A stretch of DNA of 47,065 nt. It comes from Chrysophaeum taylorii. Taxonomy: Eukaryota; Sar; Pelagophyceae; Pelagomonadales; Pelagomonadaceae. The notes under the pieces were generated by a model. That model was not told the DNA's origin, did not search any database, and saw only the letters and a list, made by a program, of their open reading frames with translations. This document shows, piece by piece, positions 27,660 through 37,105 of the stretch. How positions within the stretch are numbered: position 1 is the first letter of the stretch; every line of letters begins with the position of its first letter. Location: the NCBI GenBank assembly GCA_029834535.1, contig JAQMWT010000624.1, positions 1-47,065 on the forward strand, read 5' to 3'. Position numbers and translations under genes: made by a program.

Positions 27660-28983
27660 TATATCAATTGGTGACCTCACAGGTCTTTCGATGATGCATT
27701 TTCCGACGTCCGACTTTGAACTTACGAGTTACTTTATGGCAATCCCCAATGCCATGACGTCTGAAGCTGCGCAATCATGTCTCTGGAACTCCAAAGCAAC
27801 AGAAACTGCCAGACAAGAGAGCACTCAGCTCTCAACAGCTGCTCAACAGCTACTTAAAGTCTCGCACATAGCAACGAGTACTATCTCGCAGTCTCTATTG
27901 GACGACAAGACGAAAGATAAGACCACAACGGCCAGCTACACCAGCGAGCTCACTGATGTAGCAGACGAGACAACGCAAACCAAGTGCACAGCACGATTCC
28001 AGACTATGCAGACGATGCTCAGGTCCAACGCTCAATTACTCGACCACGCAAACGTTCTGTCACCTGACCTTGCACTGCTACTGGCTCCTGTCTCATTCAT
28101 AGCTGATGCACCCCATCCGATGCACCAACCCCTGAGAAATGTCCCGCTCGCAGAAGCACCACCACAGGACACAAAGGTACATGATGAAGACACAGGTAAG
28201 CGCACCACGATCATGCGCACAAGCTCATTGCGCCTACCCGATCACGACGAGACGAAGCTAAAGCTTTGCTTGAACCCTTCGCCTCTGGAAGACAAAGGCC
28301 GCCTCTCAGCCCCCCAGGCACCTGACCCTTCCCTGTCGCTGCAATCCGTATTAGCACAGACGATCTCGCCTCCCTGCATGACTGCAGATCAAGCACAAGC
28401 CAATGTCAGCACTCTGCAGAGTTATGCGCACCCGCTGGAATTTTACCAGCACGGCTACCTGAGCCAGTCAGGTCACTGCACCACCTCGGTCTCCCCTGAC
28501 ACCAGGTCGACGTATCGCTCATTCGCGACCACCCCAAGTCATCTAATGGACGACCATGATCTCGAGCATGAACTCATTGCAACGCTTGATTCATACCCAA
28601 GAAGGAATCCTACTTTGGAGTCACCTCAACCACTCCCACAGTCTCTGGCACAGGAACTTTGGCCACCAGACGCCACCCATGTGCTCATGGTTTCTCCATT
28701 GGTTTCCTCCAAAGCATTTGACTCCAGCAGAGACAAAATGAAACCTCCCCATGCGACTATAACCGCATTCTCGTTTGGGACACAAGCATTTGCTTCATGT
28801 CGTTTGTTTACGCCCATAGTACCGCGACACACGGCAACCAAGATAGAAATGGGCTGCGTTCCACCCTCATCTCTGAGCGCCACCCCCGACATGCTGCTCC
28901 CGGCACTACTAGCCAGTCCCACCACGTCTGATTCAGCTCCCATCGCTTTGTATGACGTCATATGTCATATTCCGATTAAAGGC

Positions 28984-29285
28984 CAGACACCGCACAGTCA
29001 CCCATGTCGCCGCCTCGGGGAACCCCACCCAGGCCGCCCGATCCCAGCAGGACGTCACCCTTCGTCGCACATACGTCCGGCGGCAGCATGCGTACGACCT
29101 ACGGGCGGGGGCCGTCCTCTCTTCGCCTGCCCCACGCCTCGGCGATGACCCCGACTAGGTCCCGCGTACTTATCTCCGCCCGTCAGGCACATCCCTCATA
29201 CCCCACAAACCCACCCACATCCTTCATGCTCCCCACACACACCTCCCCTCTTAGCAGTCGACATTTAAAGACAGACACCGCACAG
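28984..29285 (+). mobile_element. 274-bp retroposed insert with 14-bp target duplication
   Basis: Direct copies of CAGACACCGCACAG at 28984-28997 and 29272-29285 bracket 274 bp that are more GC-rich than the host element. The first 160 bp read like the end of a coding region (TLRRTYVRRQHAYDLRAGAV then a stop at 29156). The rest is the AC-rich dispersed module ending AGTCGACATTTAAAG. This suggests a 5'-truncated non-LTR element or a SINE-like unit whose 3' end is that module. Confidence 0.75.
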
Positions 29286-29562
29286 GCTACAATGCACTCG
29301 CGACGGCACGCTCACCGCCCCTCTCGGTTTAGACTACAAACATTGCGCCATACCCATGGTACACTCACAGTCAACTGAGACGCACGCTCGCTTGCCGCAC
29401 AGTACGATGCCCAAACACCTTTTGATTCATGATACGCAGAACACTGTCGTCTCAGCCACCGCTGAAGCGCCTCCTCCGACCGCCGCCCGGCTCCGCGCTC
29501 GTTTCGCAATCATGGTCTCTCGGTCTCACCGGCAATTCGAAGATTCCACCCAGTTCGAATTA

Positions 29563-29570
29563 CGAGGGCG
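29563..29570 (+). other. Internal copy 3 of the PPT-like motif
   Basis: Reads AGTTCGAATTACGAGGGCGCATT. Its upstream AGTTCGAATTA parallels AGTTCAATCTG before the 3' tract. Confidence 0.5.
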
Positions 29571-29776
29571 CATTAGTATTCCACCGACGACAAGATTCGT
29601 TTCGATTCGTATCAGTCATGCCTCCTATGGCTACTCTGGCTACATCGGAACTCAACTCAAGGCACGTACCGAAGTCCCTCTTTCTAAGGACCTCTGTCAC
29701 ACGCCAAGACCTGATGAGTATTCGTCGTTCCTCCCCGCTTCAATGCGACTCCCGACGATGAAATCCCCGACGATTT

Positions 29777-31621
29777 GTGATGACACTAAGTTCCATCATC
29801 AATGCAATACAGAGCCTCCCACGCTCCTCCGTCAGTCTCTCGCAGGTCACACCTCTCAAGTTTCAGCATTCCACCATCGCTCGATTTTATCCAGCATGCT
29901 GCCATATGCAAACGAAGTTCAGTCATGCCAACGCCACACTTCGCAGTTATCGCCAGTCTCGCGCAATAAATGCCCGCCACCAAATGATAGCCGCACGCAG
30001 AGTCCTTTGCTCACCTCTTTTCACGTCCCTCCCAGCACCATGTTTGACGTTGAAGCTCTGCACCACTATGGTTCGGTTACCACACAACTTCACGCGAAAT
30101 CCTCGTCCAGTTCTGCTCGTATCTCGCATGTGTCGACATAGTTATCGGAATCATGCTTCGGTCGGACACAGCTCAGACAGCACCAGCGTATTACGCTCTT
30201 ATGACGCACTCGGTTCGCTCCTCTCCGTTCGCACTACAGGTTCCATCTTGCAGAACTCTGAGCCCAACTGCCGCCGTTGCGATTCGCACCCAGCCGACGC
30301 TTTCCGTAGCACCCGCGAGGATAACCCCCAATCTCCACAGGTTGGACACGCGCTCTGCTCTAAGCATCCCACCGCATCTCACTGCCGCACACCGCTAGCC
30401 CCACCCAGTTGTGTTACGAATCAAGGGAAGTTAACTGCCATGACTATTTACTTCTTCATTCCCACACACTCGCTGCTAGCCACAGTCTCACATGACTCAT
30501 TGCCGGACAGTTCTCGCATTATGGACAGGACCTCACATCATGTTCGTTCTTCGGACATCCCCCGTCCACAGATTAACCCTCTCTTGCAACATACGCTCCT
30601 TACACGTTGTAAACTGTACAGCTCTCGCATATCGACAACACCCTTCTGTCGAATGTCTCCCCTTTCAGTCACTGCACGATTCACCAGGGATGCACCACGC
30701 TCCCTCGCGTTTGTACATCAAGGGAAGTTTGATTCTGGTGAAAACGCTTCATTTGATTCTGATGTCAACGACTCCGGACATGAAATGAATGGATTAGTCG
30801 ATTGTCACAGTTCAGGATCACTTTGCAACATAGAACACGAAAGATGCGACTTTGACCATACCTTCGAAGTCAACTCCCCCCCTGGCACGGACAATATCTT
30901 CAAGCAGTCCATCGCCTTCAGGCATTCTCTTCTGTTGCCCAGCTCTTCTGCATTTTCTGCACAGGGCACCGACTCGTCATCACAGGACACACGCCTGTAT
31001 CCACCATCATACGCAATACACTCGCAAACCTCAGTCTCCGCCCAATCATTTTATGATGATAGCCACTGGCGACTTACACGAGACTACGAACCCAAAGCTA
31101 CAACAAATTTAGAGTTTTCATATTTATGGCCAACCCCAGACGAAGTTATAAAGATATCACCATCGCACTACGATTACACCCACATCATTTTGGACGCTCA
31201 TAGCCTAGCTTCAGCTGTCCAACGCTACACTCAGGACGACAGCTTTGACACGTATGTGACAGGCAATTCTGGTTCTCTCATCTTCCAGAAAGAGCTCCGC
31301 CTTACTCGCTCTCATTACGAAGATTACCTTACCATGTCGAAACCGATTTGGTTAAATGGTCATATCTCTTCATGGGATCACGCTAGCGCTCCGTCACATC
31401 GTCGAATCTTTACTAGCTCAACATTAGCCACAATAGACTCAGATCCCTACGGCCACTCTCATTATTCGCCTTCCGATCAACCATTGGTCTGCTGCACACT
31501 TCCCGACTGCCTGACCCATGATCCCTCCAGTCATTATTCGTTCGATCACCTGCTCTACTCCAATGCCCCCCCAGACATTTCGGATTTATCCACCGGCACA
31601 CACCGTCCCCTATATCATTAG
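29777..31621 (+). CDS. LTR element 3' ORF, unknown
   Basis: 614 codons, His/Ser/Arg-rich, overlapping the preceding ORF by 365 nt in another frame. Protein-like parts lie in the second half (SGENASFDSDVNDSGHEMNG, LEFSYLWPTPDEVIKISPSH, YDYTHIILDAHSLASAVQRY). A YDD occurs (SFYDDSHW) but without the hydrophobic surroundings of an RT motif C. No transmembrane or envelope signature within it. Function unknown. Confidence 0.4.
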   Translation: MMTLSSIINAIQSLPRSSVSLSQVTPLKFQHSTIARFYPACCHMQTKFSHANATLRSYRQSRAINARHQMIAARRVLCSPLFTSLPAPCLTLKLCTTMVRLPHNFTRNPRPVLLVSRMCRHSYRNHASVGHSSDSTSVLRSYDALGSLLSVRTTGSILQNSEPNCRRCDSHPADAFRSTREDNPQSPQVGHALCSKHPTASHCRTPLAPPSCVTNQGKLTAMTIYFFIPTHSLLATVSHDSLPDSSRIMDRTSHHVRSSDIPRPQINPLLQHTLLTRCKLYSSRISTTPFCRMSPLSVTARFTRDAPRSLAFVHQGKFDSGENASFDSDVNDSGHEMNGLVDCHSSGSLCNIEHERCDFDHTFEVNSPPGTDNIFKQSIAFRHSLLLPSSSAFSAQGTDSSSQDTRLYPPSYAIHSQTSVSAQSFYDDSHWRLTRDYEPKATTNLEFSYLWPTPDEVIKISPSHYDYTHIILDAHSLASAVQRYTQDDSFDTYVTGNSGSLIFQKELRLTRSHYEDYLTMSKPIWLNGHISSWDHASAPSHRRIFTSSTLATIDSDPYGHSHYSPSDQPLVCCTLPDCLTHDPSSHYSFDHLLYSNAPPDISDLSTGTHRPLYH

Positions 31622-31633
31622 CCACCGAGCAAG

Positions 31634-31929
31634 ATGACGATCTGCTCTCTCGCACAACATTCGCCATACTTCACCGTTAGCCTACTTAGCATCTTCCTCC
31701 ACTTTTCTTCTTACTCACGATCGATGCTTTTTCTTTTCTTTGATCTTCCGCTCTTTCTCCTTTCTCACTTCACACATTACCTGCGTTTCGTTTTCCTCTA
31801 TCTCTTTCATGCACTTCGCACACTTTCCTTCAACGCCTCCTCACGACTCGACATCCATTTGTCCTTGGCCAGACATTTGTTTTGTTTGTTCCAGATTTCG
31901 CTCATCCCCGAGTTCAATCTGCGAGGGCG
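31634..31929 (+). other. Pyrimidine-rich 3' region with hydrophobic short ORF
   Basis: T/C-rich stretch between the last long ORF and the 3' tract. A frame from 31634 encodes about 90 very hydrophobic residues (LFLFFDLPLFLLSHFTHYLR, FVFLYLFHALRTL), probably only because the DNA is T-rich, though a membrane peptide cannot be excluded. Confidence 0.35.
31921..31929 (+). promoter_or_regulatory. Candidate polypurine tract before the right LTR
   Basis: GCGAGGGCG lies immediately 5' of the LTR's TAGAG. This is the place of the plus-strand primer in LTR retrotransposons. It is short and not all-purine. Three more copies lie inside the element. Confidence 0.5.
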
Positions 31930-32131
31930 TAGAGATAGAAAATTCCATTTAGGGTTAGGAACCCCCACCCCCCCCACCCCCCTTAACCACCACGCTTCAC
32001 ACATATACAACAACTAAATCGCTGTGTCGCACACCGTGCTGCTCTTTGTGTCGTTACAGGACAGGACGAAAGGCAGCGCTACCACTGCCACCATTCTCTA
32101 CCAGAGACACAGTGATTTTTACTGTTCTCTA
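31930..32131 (+). repeat. Right LTR (TAGAG...CTCTA)
   Basis: Begins TAGAGATAGAAAATTCC and ends CTGTTCTCTA; differs from the left copy by scattered substitutions and a longer C-run (CCCCCACCCCCCCCACCCCCC). Followed by GATCA, the target copy. Confidence 0.9.
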
Positions 32132-32392
32132 GATCAAAGCAGCTTAGATTGGCGGGGGTGAGAGCGTCGAGGTGAAATGAGAGTGGGGTGGGAGCGTGTA
32201 AGGGGTGTAAGGCGTAAGTAAGGACGGTAAGGCGTTAGGGTTTAGGAGTAAACTCAAGTCGTTAGAGTTAGGAGTAAACTCAAAGGTTAGCGAACGTGCG
32301 CTGATCAAAGCAGCTTAGATTGGCGGGGGTGAGAGCGTCGAGCTGAAAGAAGAGTGGGTTAGAAAGGGGATTGAGGACGAGCATATTGTTTG
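32132..32392 (-). repeat. LINE copy A 3' tail, about 171-bp tandem units
   Basis: The words GATCAAAGCAGCTTAGATTGG and GGCGGGGGTGAGAGCGTCGA recur at 32133 and 32304, a 171-bp period. On the minus strand this follows the end of the reverse transcriptase ORF. The same sequence in LINE sense is at 41655-41725 in copy B. Confidence 0.75.
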
Positions 32393-33999
32393 TCGCCAGT
32401 TGTCACGGTTTGAGCGAGGGGGTACCGGGTCGTAGTCAGAATGTTCCACGGCCGTACGTGAACTTTGGGGACCCGCGGGGACGTTTGGAGGCGCACCAGG
32501 AGGTGAGCATCTTCCGAAGGAGGCGATGCCAGGGCATGCGGGCAACGTGGCCTGCCCAACGAAGTTGTCGGCGAGAGATGTAGATGTCGGTAGTCTCCAG
32601 GCCGCGGCGCTGGAGGAGGGTTGAAGTTTTGGTTTGATGTGCCAGTTCTGGCGACGTGTAACACGGCACATCGCGCGTGCGCACTGTGCGTGAAAGGCAC
32701 CGTGATAAAGGATAGTGAAGATGAGACCGACATAGACAATTCGTTTGGTTCGAATTTGGATCGGTTAGAGACGTATCTCGAGGCAAAAACGTAGTGACGG
32801 AGCGCACCGAAAGCCGCTGCCGCCTTCTTCAAACGAGAGTCGACGTCCTCAGAGTTGCTGCAGTTGCGAGAGAGTACAGAGCCAAGGTATACTTGAATTT
32901 CGCGACCACGGGGATGTGACGGCCGTTACCTACGTCTAAGTCGGAGAGGTCGGCATCATCGTAGGTTGTCAGGTCATTGTAGAGAATGCCTGGCTTGGCG
33001 ACAAACATTAACTCGGATTTCAACTCGTTCCCTGATTGGCGGTCATCCGTGTGGACTTCCATACGCCATCAGGCAAAATGCCGGATGAGACGGAGCGTCT
33101 CCTCATTCACAGCAGGACGATCGGGAAACGGAGACGCCACATCATTTGTGTACGCTGACTCTTCGAGTGCGACTTTCTCAGTGCCGCGTTTTGCGTTGTA
33201 GCGACGTCCAGTGAGTATATCATTGTGCTTCGTCTTGAAGACGCGTGCTGGTTCAAGACCTTTACGACGTCGCCATGAAATGGTCGAGGCCGCCACGTAT
33301 ACAACGAAAAGAACCGGACCTAGGACAACACCCTTCTTAACGCCGATGATGGAGTCGATCGAGGCGTTAGCGCCGGCGGCGGAGAACCGCACTTGTGTAC
33401 TGTGGACTGCTATAATGAGGCGTACGAGTTTCGCTGGAACGCCGAATTTCGATAGCACATGCCAGAGTAGTTCCGCGTTCAGACGACCAGCAAGCGTCCG
33501 CCATATCTCCGCACGATCGCCCGATGCTCCCGCAGCTGAAAGATTGAGCTACCGCACTCCAGGACTAGTCTCGTCATCTGACGGTACAACACCAAGCTCA
33601 TCACGCATTGGCCGCTGTGCTATATCCTCAGTGACTTCTGCGTCAACACAAGGCCGGCTGTGATAAAGCTTCGCAAAGTGTTTCCTGAGGTGTTGAACAG
33701 CGCGCACCATCCGGCTTGCGCAGGAGTGTCTGACGTGACGACATATGCTTGGACAAGATGCTCTTAAGACGGCCGACAATACCCCAACATCGCTTCGTGC
33801 CACCAAGCGACTCGCAGCCGGCATTCAGCCCGCCGCACATCGAGCAGATCCAGCGTTCCTTTTCCTGTACCACGGCTTTAAAAACTTCGCGACGAGCAAC
33901 TCTCGGAGGAGTGAGGAGCAAACGACGCGCGGCGGTCGAGGATGCTGCCGTGAACCCTGCGAAAGCCGAGTCACGCGCTGTAATTAGGGATAGGGGTTA
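32393..33999 (-). pseudogene. LINE copy A reverse transcriptase, decayed
   Basis: Minus-strand fragments match copy B along its length: a cysteine-containing start (CSMCGGLNAGCESLGGTKR), the polymerase palm (FGVPAKLVRLIIAVHSTQVR, IGVKKGVVLGPVLFVVYVAA), the catalytic site changed to YTND (near 33150; expected YADD), and thumb-side SRLKKAAAAFGALR. Numerous frame changes and stops. Non-functional. RT of the non-LTR (LINE) kind, RTE-like by comparison of the endonuclease and RT wording. Confidence 0.85.
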
Positions 34000-34775
34000 C
34001 TGAAAGAGCCGCCGCGGGTCGTGGAAACAGTCTGCGAGGTCGCCGTAGACGGCTTGGAGGATCAATGCCTGCCTGGCTCGCGGGCCTACCTGATCCTTAC
34101 CCTAAATCGAGGGACAGTCGACATTTAAAGACAGACAGACAAACAAACAGACAACCCACCCACATCCTTCATGCTCCCCACACACACACCCCTCTTAGCA
34201 GTCGACATTTAAAGACAAACAGACAGACAGACAAACATCCCCCATACCCCACAAACCCACCCACATCCTTCATGCTCTTCACACACACCCCTCTTAGCAG
34301 TCGACATTTAAAGACAGACAAACATCTGTCGATCAGTAGTTAGGATCCTTGGTACAGCTGAGCTCCTAACCCTGCGATCGCTAACTGGTTGCGATGGAAG
34401 ACGGCGCCTAACACGCTTGCTCCCTGCGGCGGCCCCGGCCGTCCCGGAGTGAGACGGTGCCTGCTCGCCTCCCGGGCTGGCCGGTTAGCACCCGGAAAGT
34501 TCGCGCTGGGATGGGGTTCGCTCGGTTGGGCAGAACGCGACGGACAGGTAGATTGTTCGTGGACCAACACGTTCGCGGCCCGCGACGCTTTTGCACGACT
34601 TCACACAAGACCGCGCGCAGTGGCGGTCCGTCTTCAACGAATCCTCGTCCCTCGTCTCTGCCCTAACTGCGTGATTTCGCCCTGAGATCCCGTACCGGCT
34701 CCTGCCGGTCCGGCCTGGCTCCCATGCTCTGGCTCCCATGCCTCGGGAGAGATCTGAAGTTAGTTAGTTAGTTAG
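34000..34775 (+). mobile_element. Composite block inserted in LINE copy A
   Basis: Comparison with copy B shows that LINE sequence stops near 34000 and resumes near 34776. The block holds, in order, an unknown GC-rich stretch, three copies of the dispersed module (34118-34325), a stretch from about 34386 resembling the 5' end of LINE copy B (GGTTGCGATGGAAGACG..., GCTCGCCTCCCGGGC), and a terminal (TTAG)n run at 34760-34779. Possible target copies GTTACTG / GTTAGTG are imperfect. Likely a 3'-tailed retroposon assembled from LINE parts. Confidence 0.5.
34118..34325 (+). repeat. Three copies of the GTCGACATTTAAAG module
   Basis: CAGTCGACATTTAAAGACA occurs at about 34117, 34199 and 34299, separated by AC-rich bodies with CCCACCCACATCCTTCATG and short (CAGA)n runs. 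Units are about 80-100 bp. Confidence 0.9.
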
Positions 34776-35794
34776 TTAGTGCTGGAGCTGTGAACCAACC
34801 CGGTTCGTTGGTCGGGTGCGGTTCAGCGTGGCAGAAGCCATTGATCGCGCCGCTGTTTCCAACTTGAAGTACACAGAGCCCGCGCCCGTGTCCGACGGTG
34901 TCGTTGCTAAAGTTTGGTAGTTAGCGTGCTAAAGTTTGGTAGTTAGCGTGCACGGCGAGACAAAAACTGTGTGCAGTAACTGCGTGGTAGTAAGCATGCA
35001 CAGCGCCACAAAATTCGGCCGCACCAATGGGAGTTTGCAGCAGAGGGTATTCCAGGCGGGGGTAGGTTGTATGTCCATTGTAAGGCCAGGCCGTGCGAGT
35101 CGAATCTGGATTCGGACGAGCACTTGAGCGCTCGGTGATCAGAATCGGCAATGTTCTCAGGGACACCTACATCCTAAAATCGACCTAACTTGTGACGGTC
35201 CACGATGATATGGTCGAGTTGGTGGGGTAAACACGAACGAGGATGCACCCATGTCCCGTGGTAGGGTTTGGCGAAGAACGTGCCAGCTACTGCCAGTTCT
35301 CTCGCGGCGAGAAAGCTATACATCCGCCGACCCGCGTCGTTCACGTGCCGTACCCATGTGGACCACGAACGTGACTGTCATCCAGATCGGCCCGAACGCC
35401 AATGCTGGCGTTCCCATCTATCCCCACGATAAGAGTGTCGTGACGCCGTTGAAGTTGGAGCGCGGTATCTAAATCATTGTAGAAAGAGGCCCACGCCTCA
35501 GTAGAGGCATTACCGACCGGTGCATAGGTACTGACGAGGTCGAGCCGCATATCACGACCTTTCGCATAATTCGAAACAAGTCGTAACGCCAGGACGCGAG
35601 CCAAGGCCGGAATCAGTTCTTCGCCGTTGTCTCGCAATGCCCTTGCCGCTGAGAAGCTGAGAGCCACGGCCACTCCTTGTTGGCCTCGGTGGCTTTGTTC
35701 GTCAGCAGGAAGACCCGAACAAACCAGCTTGCGTCCATCCTCTTCCTCCAACGATTGATTCCCGAGAGCAAAGTTTCCTGGTACATCCCCGCGT
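34776..35794 (-). pseudogene. LINE copy A endonuclease, second part, and linker
   Basis: Minus-strand APE-type endonuclease pieces: LFCSGLPADEQS-like HRGQQGVAVAL, YAPVGNASTEAWASFYNDLD, LIVGIDGNASIGVRADLDDS and HVRGPHGYG, typical of RTE-like endonucleases. Followed by DHRA-region and linker sequence that parallels 38660-39120 of copy B. The ORF is broken. Confidence 0.8.
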
Positions 35795-35802
35795 TAATAC
35801 GT

Positions 35803-36726
35803 GTTCTTGACAATAAAGGCGCTGTGCTCGCACATTCTGGCCTCTCGCAGCGCGTGCCCGTCACATCCAGCGATATTTGGGATGAGATTGCGCACTTCAC
35901 TCCACGCTTAACGACACATTTTGGTTCATTTGACCTCGAGTGGGTGCGAGGCCACCCGGAACGTCGCAAATCTTCTTCCCAGTTCACCTTTGTCGAATCT
36001 CTCCAACATCTTGCTGATGACCTTGCGGCGCGTGGCCGGTGTGGAGCGGGTGCGGATGACCCTTCTTGCACGCATTTCAGCCATGGCCGACGTTGGTTTG
36101 TCACCTTCCAGCGGCGCCGTCTGCTTGATGGGGTTTGCTCCACTTTGCTGACGCAGCTTGGCATTGCGCGCCTTCGTGCTTATGAGCCTGCCGACGTCCG
36201 TCCTCTCAATTTGCTCTTACGGACATCTTTTGTCGGCCCGTGCACGTCATTCATGACGCGTGCCATGCAGGTTAAGTTCCTCATGGCGCAATTAGCCACC
36301 CGACAGCGCTCTGCTGCCTGGGGATTTGTTGTCCCTGATCATACGTGTCGCTGTTGTCGCCGCCATGGTTCTTCCGAGTCCCTTCACCATCTTCTGACTA
36401 CTTGCCCACATCCCACTTTGACGACGGCGAGACAGAGTTATGTGGCTACTCTGCTGCTCGATCCGCTTGTACTTGCCAGCTTGACTTTACAGGACTGGTT
36501 GTCTTCACGTCTCTCTGCTTCCCACACTGCTCTTGCGCTTGATCTACGACCACGATGTTCGTCTGCCCTACCCTTCGCATATGGCACCGACGCTGCTTGT
36601 GACTTCGTGCGCGGTCGTTTGCCGGCGGCGCTTATTGACATCCTTGTTGCTCGTGTCGTCGATGCTGATGACGTGTGGTTATCTCGTCATCTCGCGACAT
36701 TTGGCCGCCTCCCCCGGACCAAATGA
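35803..36726 (+). pseudogene. RNase H and zinc-finger C-terminus of a second LINE family
   Basis: Open from the insert's first base: VLDNKGAVLAHSG (a D of the RNase H fold), DIWDEIAHF, LEWVRGHPERRKSSS and LADDLAARG with the late histidine and aspartate of RNase H as in I/R1-like elements. Downstream CRCCRRHGSSESLHHLLTTC is the CCHC finger found after the RT in such LINEs. Stop at 36724-36726. The 5' part (endonuclease and RT) is missing. Host LINE copies A and B show no RNase H, so this is a different family. Confidence 0.75.
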
Positions 36727-37097
36727 TGGAGGCTTGTTTGGGAGGTCTGGCATCATGCTGCAACCGTCGCTTAGCGTCGTCTCCTCGTGTCGTTTTTATT
36801 TATTTTGTTTATTTATTTTGTTTATTTATTTTGTTTATTTATTTAAATATTTATTTTCATCACCACGCCTACTCTTTATTCTTCTTTCCCCTCGCCCTCT
36901 TTGAGCTCCTTGCGTCACTCCTTCTTGCGCTTTGCTCCCTTCTTCCTACCTTTGCCTCTGATGAGAATGTGCGTTCTTACTTCGTCCGTCTTCCCATTCG
37001 CGCGCATATCCTTTGTATTATTGGTGCTTCCTTGTTTCCTTGCGCTCATCATCCATTCTGGCTCTCTGAGCCTGGGAGTTGCAAACCATAATAATAA
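35803..37097 (+). mobile_element. 5'-truncated LINE fragment with RNase H, nested
   Basis: Bracketed by TAATACGT at 35795-35802 and 37098-37105. Carries the 3' end of an ORF and a 370-bp 3' UTR with TTTATTTATTTTG repeats, ending (ATA)n before the right target copy. This is the expected product of target-primed reverse transcription. It splits the endonuclease region of LINE copy A. Confidence 0.85.
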
Positions 37098-37105
37098 TAA
37101 TACGT

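Larger units (their letters stand above)
27169..30141 (+). pseudogene. LTR element long ORF, broken by a 274-bp insertion
   Basis: As it stands the frame runs 27169-29148 and stops inside the insert at 28998-29271. Removing the insert and one target copy (288 nt, a multiple of three) joins ...HIPIKGQTPH to an open stretch leading straight into the frame of 29356-30141, giving about 900 codons. It contains two internal G-rich motifs, each read as LRGRI. Segments such as TASYTSELTDVADETTQTKC and FVSIRISHASYGYSGYIGTQ look protein-like. No catalytic motif of protease, RT or integrase was found. Confidence 0.5.
23668..32131 (+). mobile_element. 8.46-kb LTR-flanked retroelement, no recognisable pol
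   Basis: Flanked by near-identical direct repeats (194 and 202 bp) that begin TAGAG and end CTCTA, an inverted pair in place of TG...CA. Direct 5-bp target copies GATTA (23663-23667) and GATCA (32132-32136) flank it, and excision rebuilds the host LINE tail. The orientation follows from the G-rich tract directly before the right LTR and the ORF direction. The interior is G-poor and C-rich on the plus strand, with long overlapping frames from an ATG at 24083 to 31621. I find a gag-like coiled coil but no protease, reverse transcriptase, RNase H, integrase or zinc-knuckle motif. It is therefore either a large non-autonomous derivative (LARD-like), a badly decayed copy, or an element with very diverged proteins. 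A 274-bp insert sits inside it (28998-29271). Confidence 0.85.

Noticed and set aside
31035..31065. YDD in SFYDDSHW as an RT catalytic site of the LTR element
   Set aside because: The flanks are polar and no other RT block lies at the expected distance.
34118..34325. Regular repeats resembling a CRISPR array
   Set aside because: Spacers are themselves repeats, copies are dispersed, and the context is a eukaryotic mobile-element nest.
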